Source of the DNA: an uncultured Flavobacteriaceae bacterium | Lineage (GTDB): Bacteria; Bacteroidota; Bacteroidia; Flavobacteriales; Flavobacteriaceae | Reading direction: 5' to 3' | NCBI GenBank assembly: GCA_913061125.1 | Contig: CAJXUB010000002.1 | Location: 42,023-106,022 of the forward strand | DNA length: 64,000 nt | In this document: piece after piece, positions 51,334 to 61,320 of the stretch | How the letters are laid out: every line of letters begins with the position of its first letter | How positions within the stretch are numbered: position 1 is the stretch's first letter | The notes under the pieces: generated by a model | Databases searched by the model: none | The model's input: the letters and a program-made list of their open reading frames with translations, nothing else | What the model was told of the DNA's origin: nothing | Position numbers and translations under genes: made by a program

Positions 51334-53280
51334 TTATCTTAAGAAAACTTTTTTATGTGTTGAAAAATTTCCTTGTTTGACGTTCAAAATATACAGTCCA
51401 CGTGCCATGTTTGAACTATCGATAGTTCCTCTGATGCGTCCAGCTTCATAAGAACGAGTGTTTTGATAAACGATTCTACCTTGAATATCGACAAGTGAAA
51501 TGGTAGTCGGACCGTTAGACGATGGGTACTCAAAATTGATTTCAGTTTGAGCGGGGTTAGGCCATACGTGTAATGCAGATATTTCTGCATTTGAAGTTCC
51601 TAAAGTCAAGTTGGATCCTGTAACAATCAAGGAAAAGTCTTGGAATCCATTGGTTAAAGAATTTTTGTGATCTACTGTAATGGTATACGTTCCACTGTTT
51701 GGTGAATCGATGTCGATATTTTCTACGGTATCCACAAAATTATCGCCGGTTATGGCACTTGAAGTTGGGCTGAAAGTCATAAGTTTCCATGGTTGGTAGG
51801 TTGTAGATCCGTCTGGAGCAGTAACTAAAAGATCTAAATCATTGACCAAGGCGGGTATGGTACTATTTAGTGTGCCATTTTGACTTGTTCCAGCAGGGTC
51901 TGTCCAACAAATAGTAGCGCTAATGGGGCCGTTACTTGAGGCGCTAAAAGTGGTTGTATAAGTCTCACCATCATCTAAAGTGCCTTCAAAAATAACAGCA
52001 TTTCCTTGCGAAGCATTCAAGATGGTTTCTGCCGATGTTTTAACATTAAGTAAGCCCCATCCATAAATTGGGTCGGGTCCAATGCGTGTACCGTCGTCGT
52101 CGGCGGTGTGACATACCAATGCTTTCAGAGTGGCACTCTTCATGAACGAATTATTGATATCATTGTAGTACTGTTGTAACAGTATTAAAGAACCGGCAAC
52201 GTTGGGTGCGGCCATGGAAGTTCCAGTATAATTTCCATACGAGCTCACAGAGTCACTAGTGGGTGAGTACACCCCTGTGCCATTTCCAGTGATGTCTGGT
52301 TTGATTCTAGCATCGTCTGTTGGGCCTTGGCTACTAGAGGGATTAATATTTATAGATTGTAATTCTCCAGAAACAGATATCTGTGGATCTAAAGCGTTGG
52401 CCACAACCAAGTTATTTTTAGCATTTTTTTCTTGAGTTAACTTGTCATAACCGTCATTTGTGGCTTCGGGGTAGGAATAACTTCCGTTATTTCCCGCAGA
52501 GGCCACCTGAAGGTAGTACGGGTTGTTGTAATGCAGCGCATCCCATGATGCAGCATTGCTGTCATAACATCCCATCATCCATGTAGGGGCGTAGGGCTCT
52601 CCATCTACTTCTACAGGAACTCCGTAGGAGTGATTTGAAATTAAAAGACCGTTGGTTGTTACTTCAGATAGAACCTCAGTGATGTCACTATCCCACTCAT
52701 ACGATACTACAAGAGCCCTGGGCGCCATGCCTTTGGCCTGAGATTGTACCCCTTTTGACATTATCGTTCCGGCCACATGGGTACCGTGACTCCCATAGCT
52801 CTGAGCAACTTCGTAATCTGGGGTGGTAACTCGTGTTCCTGGGTTACCAAAAGTACTGTAGTAAAACTCCTGATGATTAAACAAAACATTTTCTCCATCC
52901 CAAACCCCTACGGTCATACCTTGGCCTTCGATATTGAGCCCAAGTCCGCCCCCTGTGTGCATAAAATTAGCACGGGTAGCCTCCGCAGCGTCTGCATTGT
53001 CTGTGGTGATGTAAATGGGAGTATTATCGATGATATCTACGATAGTAAACTTCCTGTCATTTTCATATTTATTCTTTTGAATTTCAGTGTTGTTCGATAA
53101 AAATTCGTTTATACGTTGTTGTTTTTCATAAGCGTCAGTTTCAAGATTTGATTTTAAGATAGAATTCTGCGTTGTATTACTTGCACTAACAATCGTTTGG
53201 ATTTCAGTTGAGTTTTGACCTTTCAAAGTCAATGAAACACATAATAAAAGGATAGAAAAGATGGTGTATTTTTGATTCAT
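51334..53280 (-). CDS. S8 family serine peptidase with T9SS sorting domain
   Basis: Asp region MTVGVWDGENV; His YGSHGTHVAGTI; Ser GTSMAAPNVAGSLILL; C-terminal VWPNPAQTEINFEY...HKKVFLR. Confidence 0.94.
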   Translation of the reverse strand: MNQKYTIFSILLLCVSLTLKGQNSTEIQTIVSASNTTQNSILKSNLETDAYEKQQRINEFLSNNTEIQKNKYENDRKFTIVDIIDNTPIYITTDNADAAEATRANFMHTGGGLGLNIEGQGMTVGVWDGENVLFNHQEFYYSTFGNPGTRVTTPDYEVAQSYGSHGTHVAGTIMSKGVQSQAKGMAPRALVVSYEWDSDITEVLSEVTTNGLLISNHSYGVPVEVDGEPYAPTWMMGCYDSNAASWDALHYNNPYYLQVASAGNNGSYSYPEATNDGYDKLTQEKNAKNNLVVANALDPQISVSGELQSININPSSSQGPTDDARIKPDITGNGTGVYSPTSDSVSSYGNYTGTSMAAPNVAGSLILLQQYYNDINNSFMKSATLKALVCHTADDDGTRIGPDPIYGWGLLNVKTSAETILNASQGNAVIFEGTLDDGETYTTTFSASSNGPISATICWTDPAGTSQNGTLNSTIPALVNDLDLLVTAPDGSTTYQPWKLMTFSPTSSAITGDNFVDTVENIDIDSPNSGTYTITVDHKNSLTNGFQDFSLIVTGSNLTLGTSNAEISALHVWPNPAQTEINFEYPSSNGPTTISLVDIQGRIVYQNTRSYEAGRIRGTIDSSNMARGLYILNVKQGNFSTHKKVFLR

Positions 53281-53300
53281 AAGTTAAAAAGGTTAAGTTT

Positions 53301-53308
53301 CAAATATA
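53301..53308 (-). promoter_or_regulatory. TAnnTTTG -7 element upstream of S8 protease
   Basis: Top strand CAAATATA (bottom TATATTTG), 20 nt from start codon. Confidence 0.4.
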
Positions 53309-53325
53309 CGGATTTTAATACCCCC

Positions 53326-53358
53326 AAAAAAAAAGCCTGTGAATTTTCACAGGCTTTT
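53326..53358 (-). terminator. Rho-independent terminator after SusCD-lipoprotein operon
   Basis: AAAAGCCTGTGAA-TT-TTCACAGGCTTTT, 13-bp stem. Confidence 0.9.
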
Positions 53359-53380
53359 AAGATATTTAGAGTAAAATGCT

Positions 53381-54280
53381 CTATTGCTTTGTCAATGTGA
53401 ATTGGTATGGTCCGTAAGGGCCAGCCTCACCATCGCATCTGATAACGCCGTTTCCGAAGTCGACAGTGGATGTTGCAACACTCATTTCAACAAATAACGC
53501 TACTACTGGAAGTGCAGGAGTGTATCCATCGTCAAAAGATAATGGACTAGCAGAGAAATCGATAACAACTCCAGGGATGAAGTATGTATTAAAACCTGCT
53601 GAATTAGTGGCAGTCATTGTAGATGCAGAAGCATCTCCTTCTACAACCATTAATTCAACTTGGTAGCTTTCTCCAAAGAAATCTCCAAGACCAAACGGTG
53701 CGTTTACGCCATCTGTAAAGTTTTCATCTACGCTATAAACACCATTTAGGTTTGATAACGATGGATTAATCACTATTCTTTGGGCTACCTTAAACGTTTC
53801 ACCAGCAAGACCAGCTGTAATTTGACTTGAACTTGTTCCTGTAAGAACAACATCAAATACCATTGGTTCATTGATTGTAGCACCAGCTAAATCAGCTAAA
53901 TCCAATTCAATTAACGATAAAAAGGTGTATTCTTTACCGGTGATGTTTGCAGGCCCCATAAAACTGGTTTGTCCAGCAGGTGCTACAACACTTCCAGTGT
54001 TTGAGAATACAGCATTTGGATCGCCACCACTAACACTAACTAAGTCATAATTGATAGTTAGATCAGAGCTGGTGTTAGGCACTTGAAGATTAACATCAAG
54101 TTCAATTTTTCCTTCAGCTCCTTGAAATGCAGTTATTACAGCAGGACTTCCGTCCATGAACTGAACCCATCCTCTTTCAGTTTGGGCATCATAACCCATG
54201 TCATCTCCAGTTGTGCTATCACAAGACACTGCAATACCAACAATAAGGAATAAACTTAAAAATTTAAATATATTTTTCAT
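53381..54280 (-). CDS. Surface lipoprotein in SusCD operon
   Basis: Lipobox-like IVGIAVSCDS; beta-rich; same strand, directly downstream of SusCD. Confidence 0.75.
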   Translation of the reverse strand: MKNIFKFLSLFLIVGIAVSCDSTTGDDMGYDAQTERGWVQFMDGSPAVITAFQGAEGKIELDVNLQVPNTSSDLTINYDLVSVSGGDPNAVFSNTGSVVAPAGQTSFMGPANITGKEYTFLSLIELDLADLAGATINEPMVFDVVLTGTSSSQITAGLAGETFKVAQRIVINPSLSNLNGVYSVDENFTDGVNAPFGLGDFFGESYQVELMVVEGDASASTMTATNSAGFNTYFIPGVVIDFSASPLSFDDGYTPALPVVALFVEMSVATSTVDFGNGVIRCDGEAGPYGPYQFTLTKQ

Positions 54281-54301
54281 TGTTTTCTTAATTTTAAATT
54301 A

Positions 54302-55057
54302 TTATGGGTTTACACAAAATGCAGTTGATTCCGATCCGCCCCAATTTCCTACACCGCTTGCGGCATTAGAAATACCACAATCAAGTGAGTAGCTACCGGT
54401 GTTGGTTCCGTCGTACTGCCCATCGCCGTATGAATCGTTAATAGTAAAGGTGTAACATCCATCTGCGAGAGTGAAAGTTTCTACGTATGGTCCGTAAGTA
54501 CCATCTGGGTAAGGCCCTCCGCTCACAACAACAGCACCGTCCGCATCAACGACTTCCCAAGTACGCTCACTCGAGTAGTAATCTTCGTTGAGTGTTAGGA
54601 CATAGTCATTACAAAGTTGGTATTTGTTGTAAGATATTTTGGAAGATTTCGATGTATGAACTGCAACACCAGCAGGCAAGTCTAGTTCAACAACTAAATC
54701 GTAAGAAATACCCTCAACTAGAGTTCCATCATCGATCATATTAACGGTAAGTACACCGTCGTAAGATCCGGCAGGTATAACAACATTCCCAAGAGAATAG
54801 TGTCCAGCGCTTCCGGTACTCATTGATGTATTAACCATCACATCATAACTTCTGTCATTTGATGTTGATACTGTCGATTGTACGCCAAGCGTTACAACAG
54901 CACCTTCAGGCTTCACACTAACTGAAGTTCCTGAGGTTGTAAACCCAACCCCAACTTGACTTCCGTCATAAGTGTTATTAACGATAGCATCTTCTTTATC
55001 ACAAGCTGTGAAAACAACTAAGGCAAGAAGTGCACTAAATAATTTTAACTTTTTCAT
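54302..55057 (-). CDS. Surface lipoprotein in SusCD operon with C-terminal GCYTFTINDSYGDG-type domain
   Basis: Lipobox LLALVVFTACDK; C-terminal ERTWEVVDADGAVVVSGGPYPDGTYGPYVETFTLADGCYTFTINDSYGDGQYDG. Confidence 0.78.
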   Translation of the reverse strand: MKKLKLFSALLALVVFTACDKEDAIVNNTYDGSQVGVGFTTSGTSVSVKPEGAVVTLGVQSTVSTSNDRSYDVMVNTSMSTGSAGHYSLGNVVIPAGSYDGVLTVNMIDDGTLVEGISYDLVVELDLPAGVAVHTSKSSKISYNKYQLCNDYVLTLNEDYYSSERTWEVVDADGAVVVSGGPYPDGTYGPYVETFTLADGCYTFTINDSYGDGQYDGTNTGSYSLDCGISNAASGVGNWGGSESTAFCVNP

Positions 55058-55075
55058 CTTTACTAATTTTTAATA

Positions 55076-56542
55076 TTAATAATTAGGATTTTGTTGTGCC
55101 GCACTGTTAGCAGTAATTTCCGCTACTGGAATTGGAAGCGTAAATCTGTAATCGGAGTTTGGCAAAGTACAATCAGCAAGGAAAGAACATTCTCTGGCAT
55201 CTCTATCCATAGCTCTGTTACCTCGGTCACCTAAACGCTTCAAGTCAACCCATCGGTGTCCTTCAAACAAGAATTCTAGGCGTCTTTCGTCAAGGATCAT
55301 TCCGAAAGCGTCAGCTTCGTTAGTAGGTGCATCAAGCGTTGAAGCACCTCTTAGACCTCTAAGTTGATTTACAAGAGTTCCGGCTTGTGCATAATCACCA
55401 GCATCAGCAGCAGCTTCAGCGAGGATTAAGTGCATTTCAGCAGCACGGAATACTTTAAGATCATTCAGTAGTGGCTGAACACCTCCTGGGTATTTGTAGA
55501 CCAATAAGACATCGTCGTTGATGAAGTTGTCATTGGATTCATAACCCGGGTCGATGATCGACTCAGCAACATTTAAACTTCTTGATAAACGAACATCAGA
55601 TGTTCCAGCTAAGATGTTATAAACTGATCGGCTCATTTCCATGAATGGACCACCTTGTTCGGTAGCATCGATGAAAGCATAAAGACTTCCAGCCCATCCA
55701 CCACCGGCAGTTCCCTGACCGTCATAAGAATCTCCAATAGAACGCTCTAAACTAAATATAACTTCAGTAAAATCTGCATCTTCAAACATGGCAGTAAACT
55801 GCGCCGCGTCTGATACACTGTAGTTGTCTAGAATAGCTTGAGCGTGAGTAGCTGCAGCGGCATAGTCGCCTTTATAAGCATGCATTCTTGCTCTTAACGC
55901 AGTAATAAAATCTTGCCCCATAAATTTAACACCAGAATTTGTGGTGATTAAGCTTGAAGCCATATCTAAATCAGCACTAATTTGAGTATAAAACTCTCCA
56001 TTGGTGCTTCTTGGAACCTGAGCAAAAATATCCTCAGTTACACCAGTCAATAACAACCCGGCAAGGGCGTTGTCGTCTGTATAATCTGTTGAGAACCAAG
56101 TTAAAATCTGGAAGTGAGAAAAAGCACGGATCGCGTAAGCTTGTCCAACGACATCGTCGTAAAGCGTAGGATCTTCGTTTCTATCAATTGTGGCAGCAGC
56201 TTCGATGACTCTGTTAGCCATTCCAATTGCACCATAGTATCCAGACCATATGCCGAAAGCGTATCCATTTGAACTGTTGATGTTGAAGTTCTGTTCGTTG
56301 GTGTTTTGTCCACCATTATCTCGCCCTCTGTAACACTCATCGGTCATGGCAGAAGTGAATCCAATCTCATATGTTGTATCTAAGAAATTGTAAGCTCCCA
56401 ACAAACCAGACTGAAGGTCAGTCACACTACGAAAGGCATTTTCTGCACCAAGTCGACCAGGTTGTGTGATGTCGATGGCGTCATTACAACTTGTTACTGT
56501 TACTAACAAACAAGCGAAAATGAATTTAAATATATTTTTCAT
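55076..56542 (-). CDS. RagB/SusD family nutrient uptake outer membrane lipoprotein
   Basis: Lipobox VTVTSCND; VIEAAATIDRNEDPTLYDDVVGQAYAIRAFSHFQILTWFS; LDERRLEFLFEGHRWVDLKRLG. Confidence 0.95.
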   Translation of the reverse strand: MKNIFKFIFACLLVTVTSCNDAIDITQPGRLGAENAFRSVTDLQSGLLGAYNFLDTTYEIGFTSAMTDECYRGRDNGGQNTNEQNFNINSSNGYAFGIWSGYYGAIGMANRVIEAAATIDRNEDPTLYDDVVGQAYAIRAFSHFQILTWFSTDYTDDNALAGLLLTGVTEDIFAQVPRSTNGEFYTQISADLDMASSLITTNSGVKFMGQDFITALRARMHAYKGDYAAAATHAQAILDNYSVSDAAQFTAMFEDADFTEVIFSLERSIGDSYDGQGTAGGGWAGSLYAFIDATEQGGPFMEMSRSVYNILAGTSDVRLSRSLNVAESIIDPGYESNDNFINDDVLLVYKYPGGVQPLLNDLKVFRAAEMHLILAEAAADAGDYAQAGTLVNQLRGLRGASTLDAPTNEADAFGMILDERRLEFLFEGHRWVDLKRLGDRGNRAMDRDARECSFLADCTLPNSDYRFTLPIPVAEITANSAAQQNPNY

Positions 56543-56570
56543 GTTATTGTGTTTTTTAATTTGTTATTGA

Positions 56571-59500
56571 TTAAAATCCAAATTCTAATCCAATAGAGAA
56601 CGTTTTTGGAGTTGGATATCCACGGCTGGCCGATCCTGATCCTTCAGCGTCAAATCCTTTCCACTTTGTAAACGTAATTAGGTTTTCTCCTCCAACGAAT
56701 GCACGTACGTACGAGAAACCAATTTTGTCCAGCATTTGCTTAGGAAGGTTGTATCCGAATTGGATAAAACGCAATCTTAAGTAATCTGCTTCTCTTAGAT
56801 ATCTATCAGATAATCCCTCATCACTTAAATTTGTCGCATTAAGCGATGGAATATTTGTGATGTCACCAGGTTGTTGCCATGCGTTAAGCAACTCTCTTGA
56901 GTGTCTAAATTGACCAATTGCTGTGGGGTCAAGAAAATCAGCGTAGTCAAAGTCAAATCGATCTACTCCAACAGCGTAGTTGAACTGTGTGGTTAGGAAG
57001 AAGTTTTTGAATTCAGCATCAAAACCAACACTACCTTGGTAGTCGGGATATGCATTTAATCCAGTAGCTCTTTGATCAGATTCAATCAAATCTTCTGTAA
57101 TATTTCCGTTTTGGTCTTCAAATAACAAGTTACCGTTGGCTGGGTTAACCCCCACAAATGGTGCAGCGTAGATTTCTCCAAGAACACCACCAACTCGAAG
57201 TCCGAAAGGAATATCTCCTCCAGGTCCTAAATCAACAACTTTTTGTCTGTTGTAGTTGGCAACAAAATTAAGTGTCATACCAAAATCGCCTTGGCGTTTT
57301 GCTTTAAATAAATCGTAGTTAAGTTGTAAATCCCATCCGGAGTTTTGAATCTCACCAACGTTCGCACTAATTGAAGTTTGCGCTCCGTTAAGTGCTGGAG
57401 AAATAGGTGTTGGGAAAAATAAATCTTCAGTATTTTTCTTGTAAATATCGAAACTACCTCTTAATCTATTAAATAATGAGAAATCAATACCGAAGTTGGA
57501 CTGAATCACAGTTTCCCACTGTAGGGCGTTGTTACCAATTTGACCAAAAGTCAAACCGTTAACCCCTCCGTACTGACCACCAGTAACGTAAAGGTCTCTG
57601 GTTAAATCTGCTCCACCAAATGGTGCAAAAGATCCACCTGAATCTACAATTCGTTGGTTACCAGTGATTCCGTAAGATGCTCTAAGCTTTAAACTGTCTA
57701 ACCAGTCAAAATCTTGCATATAGTCTTCGTTAGACACATTCCATCGACCAGAAACCGACCAGTATGTACCCCATCTGTTGGACTCTGCAAATCGGTATGA
57801 AGCATCGCGTCTTATTGTTGCAGAGAAACCGTATTTGGTGTCGTAATCGTAATCCGCAAAAGCGAAGTAAGAGAATAAACCAGCATTTTGGATGTTTGCA
57901 TTAGCTGTATCAACGAAGTTATCGTTTGCAGCGTTGTCATCTACATATGCAGAGCCGTCACCTGGATAATAAGTTGCCGGATCAAAACCTTCTTGTCTAA
58001 ATCCAAAGCTTCTCCAGTGTGCTTTAAAGTATTCTGTGAATAAGGAGACATCAACAGTGTGTTTTTCTCCAAATGTATTTCTATAGTTCAACGAGTTGTT
58101 AAAATTTAAGAAGATTGAGCGGTTAGAGCTGCGATCTTCAAAACCTGGTGTTTCGTTACCCGTTTGTGCGAACAACTGTGCATTAAATGAGTTAGGCGCT
58201 TCAGATCTCAATAATTGCTCGTCTGTAAAATCAGCACCAAGATTGGTGTTGAAAGTTAAGTTATCTGTAATGTCATAACTTGCTTTTAAACTAGCAATCA
58301 TTTTAATTTCATCTTCACGTCTAGTGTATGTTTCCAAACGGTCTAAAAGGAACAACGGGGTATTTGCAAATACAACGGGGATATTTGCACCTTGACCAGA
58401 AACATAAGAATACGGAGAAATGTAGGGTACACTTAAAAGTGCTCCAAGAACATAATTTCTGTTAATTGCTCCAGAACCAATGAAGTTTGGCTCGTTACTT
58501 TCAGAATAGTTGATAGAAAGTGCTGTGCTGTACCTGAAACGTCCGTCATTAGATTTTCCATTAATGTTGTTTCTGAAGTTGAAACGCTTCAATGTACTGG
58601 CGTCAGTTAGGATACCTTCAGTGTCGTTAAATCCTAAGGAGGTAAAAGAATTTAAGTTTTTACTTCCAGAAGATAAACTTAAGGTGTGACTTTGCGTTAG
58701 ACCCGTGCTGAAGAATACATCCAACCAGTCTGTATTGGCCTGAAGTGCACGTTCTTCCAATTCAACATCAGAAAGTGTGGCTCCAAATCCGGCACCGTAA
58801 TCTTTTTCTAACTGAAGCTGCTCGCGAGAGTTCATCAAATCATAGTCGTGATCTTGAAGATTTGAGAAACTTGTGATACCTGTGTAAGATACCTTAAGTC
58901 CTTGGTCGTAAGATCCAACTTTTGTTTTGATGATGATTACCCCATTCGCACCACGGTTACCGTAAATTGCAGTTGCACCTGCATCTTTAAGAACAGAAAG
59001 TGATGCAATATCGTTCGGGTTCAAACTACGGAAGTTGTCTTCATCCACTGGTACTCCGTCAATAATAAAAAGAGGTTCTGTATTACCAGAGATTGAGTTT
59101 ACACCACGGAGGTTAATCAAACTGTTACCACCTGGCTGACCGGTGTTGGTCACAATATTTAGACCTGGTACCTGCCCTTGAAGAGTTTGGGCAAAAGATG
59201 CGTTTGGTCTGGACTCAATTGTTTCGGCCGTAATGGTTGTCGAGGCAATACTTGAGGTTTCTTTTGAGGTAGTACGGTAGGCTTCTACCACAACTTCCTC
59301 TAGTGCGTTATCCGGCACCATGGAAACATTAATTGTATTACTTGCTCCAACAGTTTGAGATTGATTGGCATATCCAACATAGCTAAATACAAGCACGTCA
59401 CCTACGCTGGCTGTGATTGAATAATTACCATCAAAATCAGTTGAAACTCCAGTCGTTGTTCCATCAATAACAACGGTTGCACCCGGAAGGGGTAGCCCAT

Positions 59501-59603
59501 TGTCATCTGAAACAGTTCCTGAAACTTTTTTGTTTTGTGCAAAAGAAATCTGCACTACCAACGCTAACAATAGCGTTAGTATTACACTAAACTTTGTTTT
59601 CAT
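56571..59603 (-). CDS. SusC/RagA family TonB-linked outer membrane protein
   Basis: Carboxypeptidase-like VSGTVSDDNGLPLPGATVVIDGTTTGVSTDFDGNYSI; plug ASLSVLKDAGATAIYGNRGANGVIIIKTK; terminal GLEFGF. Confidence 0.96.
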   Translation of the reverse strand: MKTKFSVILTLLLALVVQISFAQNKKVSGTVSDDNGLPLPGATVVIDGTTTGVSTDFDGNYSITASVGDVLVFSYVGYANQSQTVGASNTINVSMVPDNALEEVVVEAYRTTSKETSSIASTTITAETIESRPNASFAQTLQGQVPGLNIVTNTGQPGGNSLINLRGVNSISGNTEPLFIIDGVPVDEDNFRSLNPNDIASLSVLKDAGATAIYGNRGANGVIIIKTKVGSYDQGLKVSYTGITSFSNLQDHDYDLMNSREQLQLEKDYGAGFGATLSDVELEERALQANTDWLDVFFSTGLTQSHTLSLSSGSKNLNSFTSLGFNDTEGILTDASTLKRFNFRNNINGKSNDGRFRYSTALSINYSESNEPNFIGSGAINRNYVLGALLSVPYISPYSYVSGQGANIPVVFANTPLFLLDRLETYTRREDEIKMIASLKASYDITDNLTFNTNLGADFTDEQLLRSEAPNSFNAQLFAQTGNETPGFEDRSSNRSIFLNFNNSLNYRNTFGEKHTVDVSLFTEYFKAHWRSFGFRQEGFDPATYYPGDGSAYVDDNAANDNFVDTANANIQNAGLFSYFAFADYDYDTKYGFSATIRRDASYRFAESNRWGTYWSVSGRWNVSNEDYMQDFDWLDSLKLRASYGITGNQRIVDSGGSFAPFGGADLTRDLYVTGGQYGGVNGLTFGQIGNNALQWETVIQSNFGIDFSLFNRLRGSFDIYKKNTEDLFFPTPISPALNGAQTSISANVGEIQNSGWDLQLNYDLFKAKRQGDFGMTLNFVANYNRQKVVDLGPGGDIPFGLRVGGVLGEIYAAPFVGVNPANGNLLFEDQNGNITEDLIESDQRATGLNAYPDYQGSVGFDAEFKNFFLTTQFNYAVGVDRFDFDYADFLDPTAIGQFRHSRELLNAWQQPGDITNIPSLNATNLSDEGLSDRYLREADYLRLRFIQFGYNLPKQMLDKIGFSYVRAFVGGENLITFTKWKGFDAEGSGSASRGYPTPKTFSIGLEFGF

Positions 59604-59837
59604 TTTTGTTAATTATTTGAATTAGTCCCTACAAAAAAAGGGATAAAAACTCAAATAACCAACTTTTGTTTTAAAAAAAATTTAATTTATTAAACATTTA
59701 ATGTTACCTGATATTGATTTTTTGCCATATTGTTAATGAAATCGTATTTTTAATTAAACACTAATCAACAAAACACAGCTTGTTTTAGGGATTTATTATC
59801 AAGGAATTAGAGTATTTTTAGTTTGTGTTTTACCACA

Positions 59838-59866
59838 AAAAAACCACCCATTTGGGTGGTTTTTTA
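59838..59866 (-). terminator. Rho-independent terminator between the two SusCD pairs
   Basis: AAAAAACCACCCA-TT-TGGGTGGTTTTTT. Confidence 0.88.
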
Positions 59867-59878
59867 AAAAATAAAAAG

Positions 59879-61309
59879 TTAATTCACATCCCACCAAACC
59901 TTGGTTGTCATATTATCTGGGCTAGAAGTAATCTGACTTAAATTTGCTGAATTATTTTGTGTTTCGGATAATGCGTATGGCATTTTAACTGGTATTGAGT
60001 TAATCACAGCAGCAGCAGGCACACTTAACTGTGGGTAGTCCAATCTTCTCCATTCACACCAAGCTTGAAAACCGTTCATATACAGCGCTACCCATTTTTG
60101 ATTTCCAATAGACTTTTTCCAATTCCCAGAGTCATAACCATTAGACGTAATATAATTATTAATTTCTGACGAGTCAGTAATACCCCATTGATTCATAGAT
60201 GCAGTTATGGCATTTTTGTACGCATCTTCAGCATTACCAGAGACTATTCCTCTTTGATAAATTTCAGCCAACAAGAATTGAACCTCTGCATAGGAAATGA
60301 TTACATGAGGAGAAGTAGCTTGTCTAACTGAGTCATTTGGTCTGGAGGTTGTTGGTTTTAATTCTGTGGCTTGATTGTCTGTTAATCCATAAGGCATTCC
60401 AACAATAGTTCCACCGCTTGCATTTTTTGCAAATTTTGGTAGTCTCGGATCATTCATACTATTAAGACTTGTAACAAGATATTCTGAAACACAAAAATCG
60501 TCTCTGTTGTTAATTTCAGAATCTTGGTAAAGGGGGTGAGATCTTGCTTGACTGCTTGCGAAAACAAAGGCGGCATTTTCAGAATTGCTTGATATTAAAT
60601 TTCCTTTTGCTTTATTTATATAGGTTGTGGCTGTTGCAGGGTCAACATCTATAATTCTTACAGCATACCTTAGCATTAATGAATTGGTAAATTTTTTCCA
60701 TTTATCCACATTTCCATTGTAAATTATATCCCCTGAACTAAATGAACTTGTGTCGGAAGAGAACGTACTGACCGCATTATCTAACGATTCTAATACCCCT
60801 TTATAAATAGTTTCTTGAGAATCATAACTGGGTAAGGAAATGCTGGGGTCAATAGCTTCCGAGTAGGGAACATCGCCAAATCCATCAGTAAGTATTATAA
60901 ATGTCTGAGCAATCATTACATCTAAAATATTTTTCTGATTGATTTTTATAAGGCTTGAAATTTCCTGTTTGTCGACCAATTCTTTTGCAGAATTTAACTC
61001 TTTCAATATGTCAGCATAAAAAACTCTCCATGATGTGTTGAAAAAAGTTTTATCTTGTTCATATCTACTGTCCTCGGCATATTCATTTTGTGCCCAATAC
61101 TGAACCATTAATTGTCCCCATTCAGCATTTATAACCCTACCTGCCATTCTGTCATATAAGCGGTATTGAGCCGTTGTTAACAGTGTTGCAGGATTTACTT
61201 CAACTGCAGCATTTGGATCTGTGTTTAAATCACTTAAGTCATCTCCACATCCGTTAAACATAAAAATAACCGACATGCAAATAAATATTTTTTTTATTGT
61301 TCTTTTCAT
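59879..61309 (-). CDS. SusD/RagB family outer membrane lipoprotein
   Basis: Lipobox IFMFNGCGD; DLNTDPNAAVEVNPATLLTTAQYRLYDRMAGRV; ISYAEVQFLLAEIYQRG. Confidence 0.9.
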   Translation of the reverse strand: MKRTIKKIFICMSVIFMFNGCGDDLSDLNTDPNAAVEVNPATLLTTAQYRLYDRMAGRVINAEWGQLMVQYWAQNEYAEDSRYEQDKTFFNTSWRVFYADILKELNSAKELVDKQEISSLIKINQKNILDVMIAQTFIILTDGFGDVPYSEAIDPSISLPSYDSQETIYKGVLESLDNAVSTFSSDTSSFSSGDIIYNGNVDKWKKFTNSLMLRYAVRIIDVDPATATTYINKAKGNLISSNSENAAFVFASSQARSHPLYQDSEINNRDDFCVSEYLVTSLNSMNDPRLPKFAKNASGGTIVGMPYGLTDNQATELKPTTSRPNDSVRQATSPHVIISYAEVQFLLAEIYQRGIVSGNAEDAYKNAITASMNQWGITDSSEINNYITSNGYDSGNWKKSIGNQKWVALYMNGFQAWCEWRRLDYPQLSVPAAAVINSIPVKMPYALSETQNNSANLSQITSSPDNMTTKVWWDVN

Positions 61310-61320
61310 TTCTTTAATTT

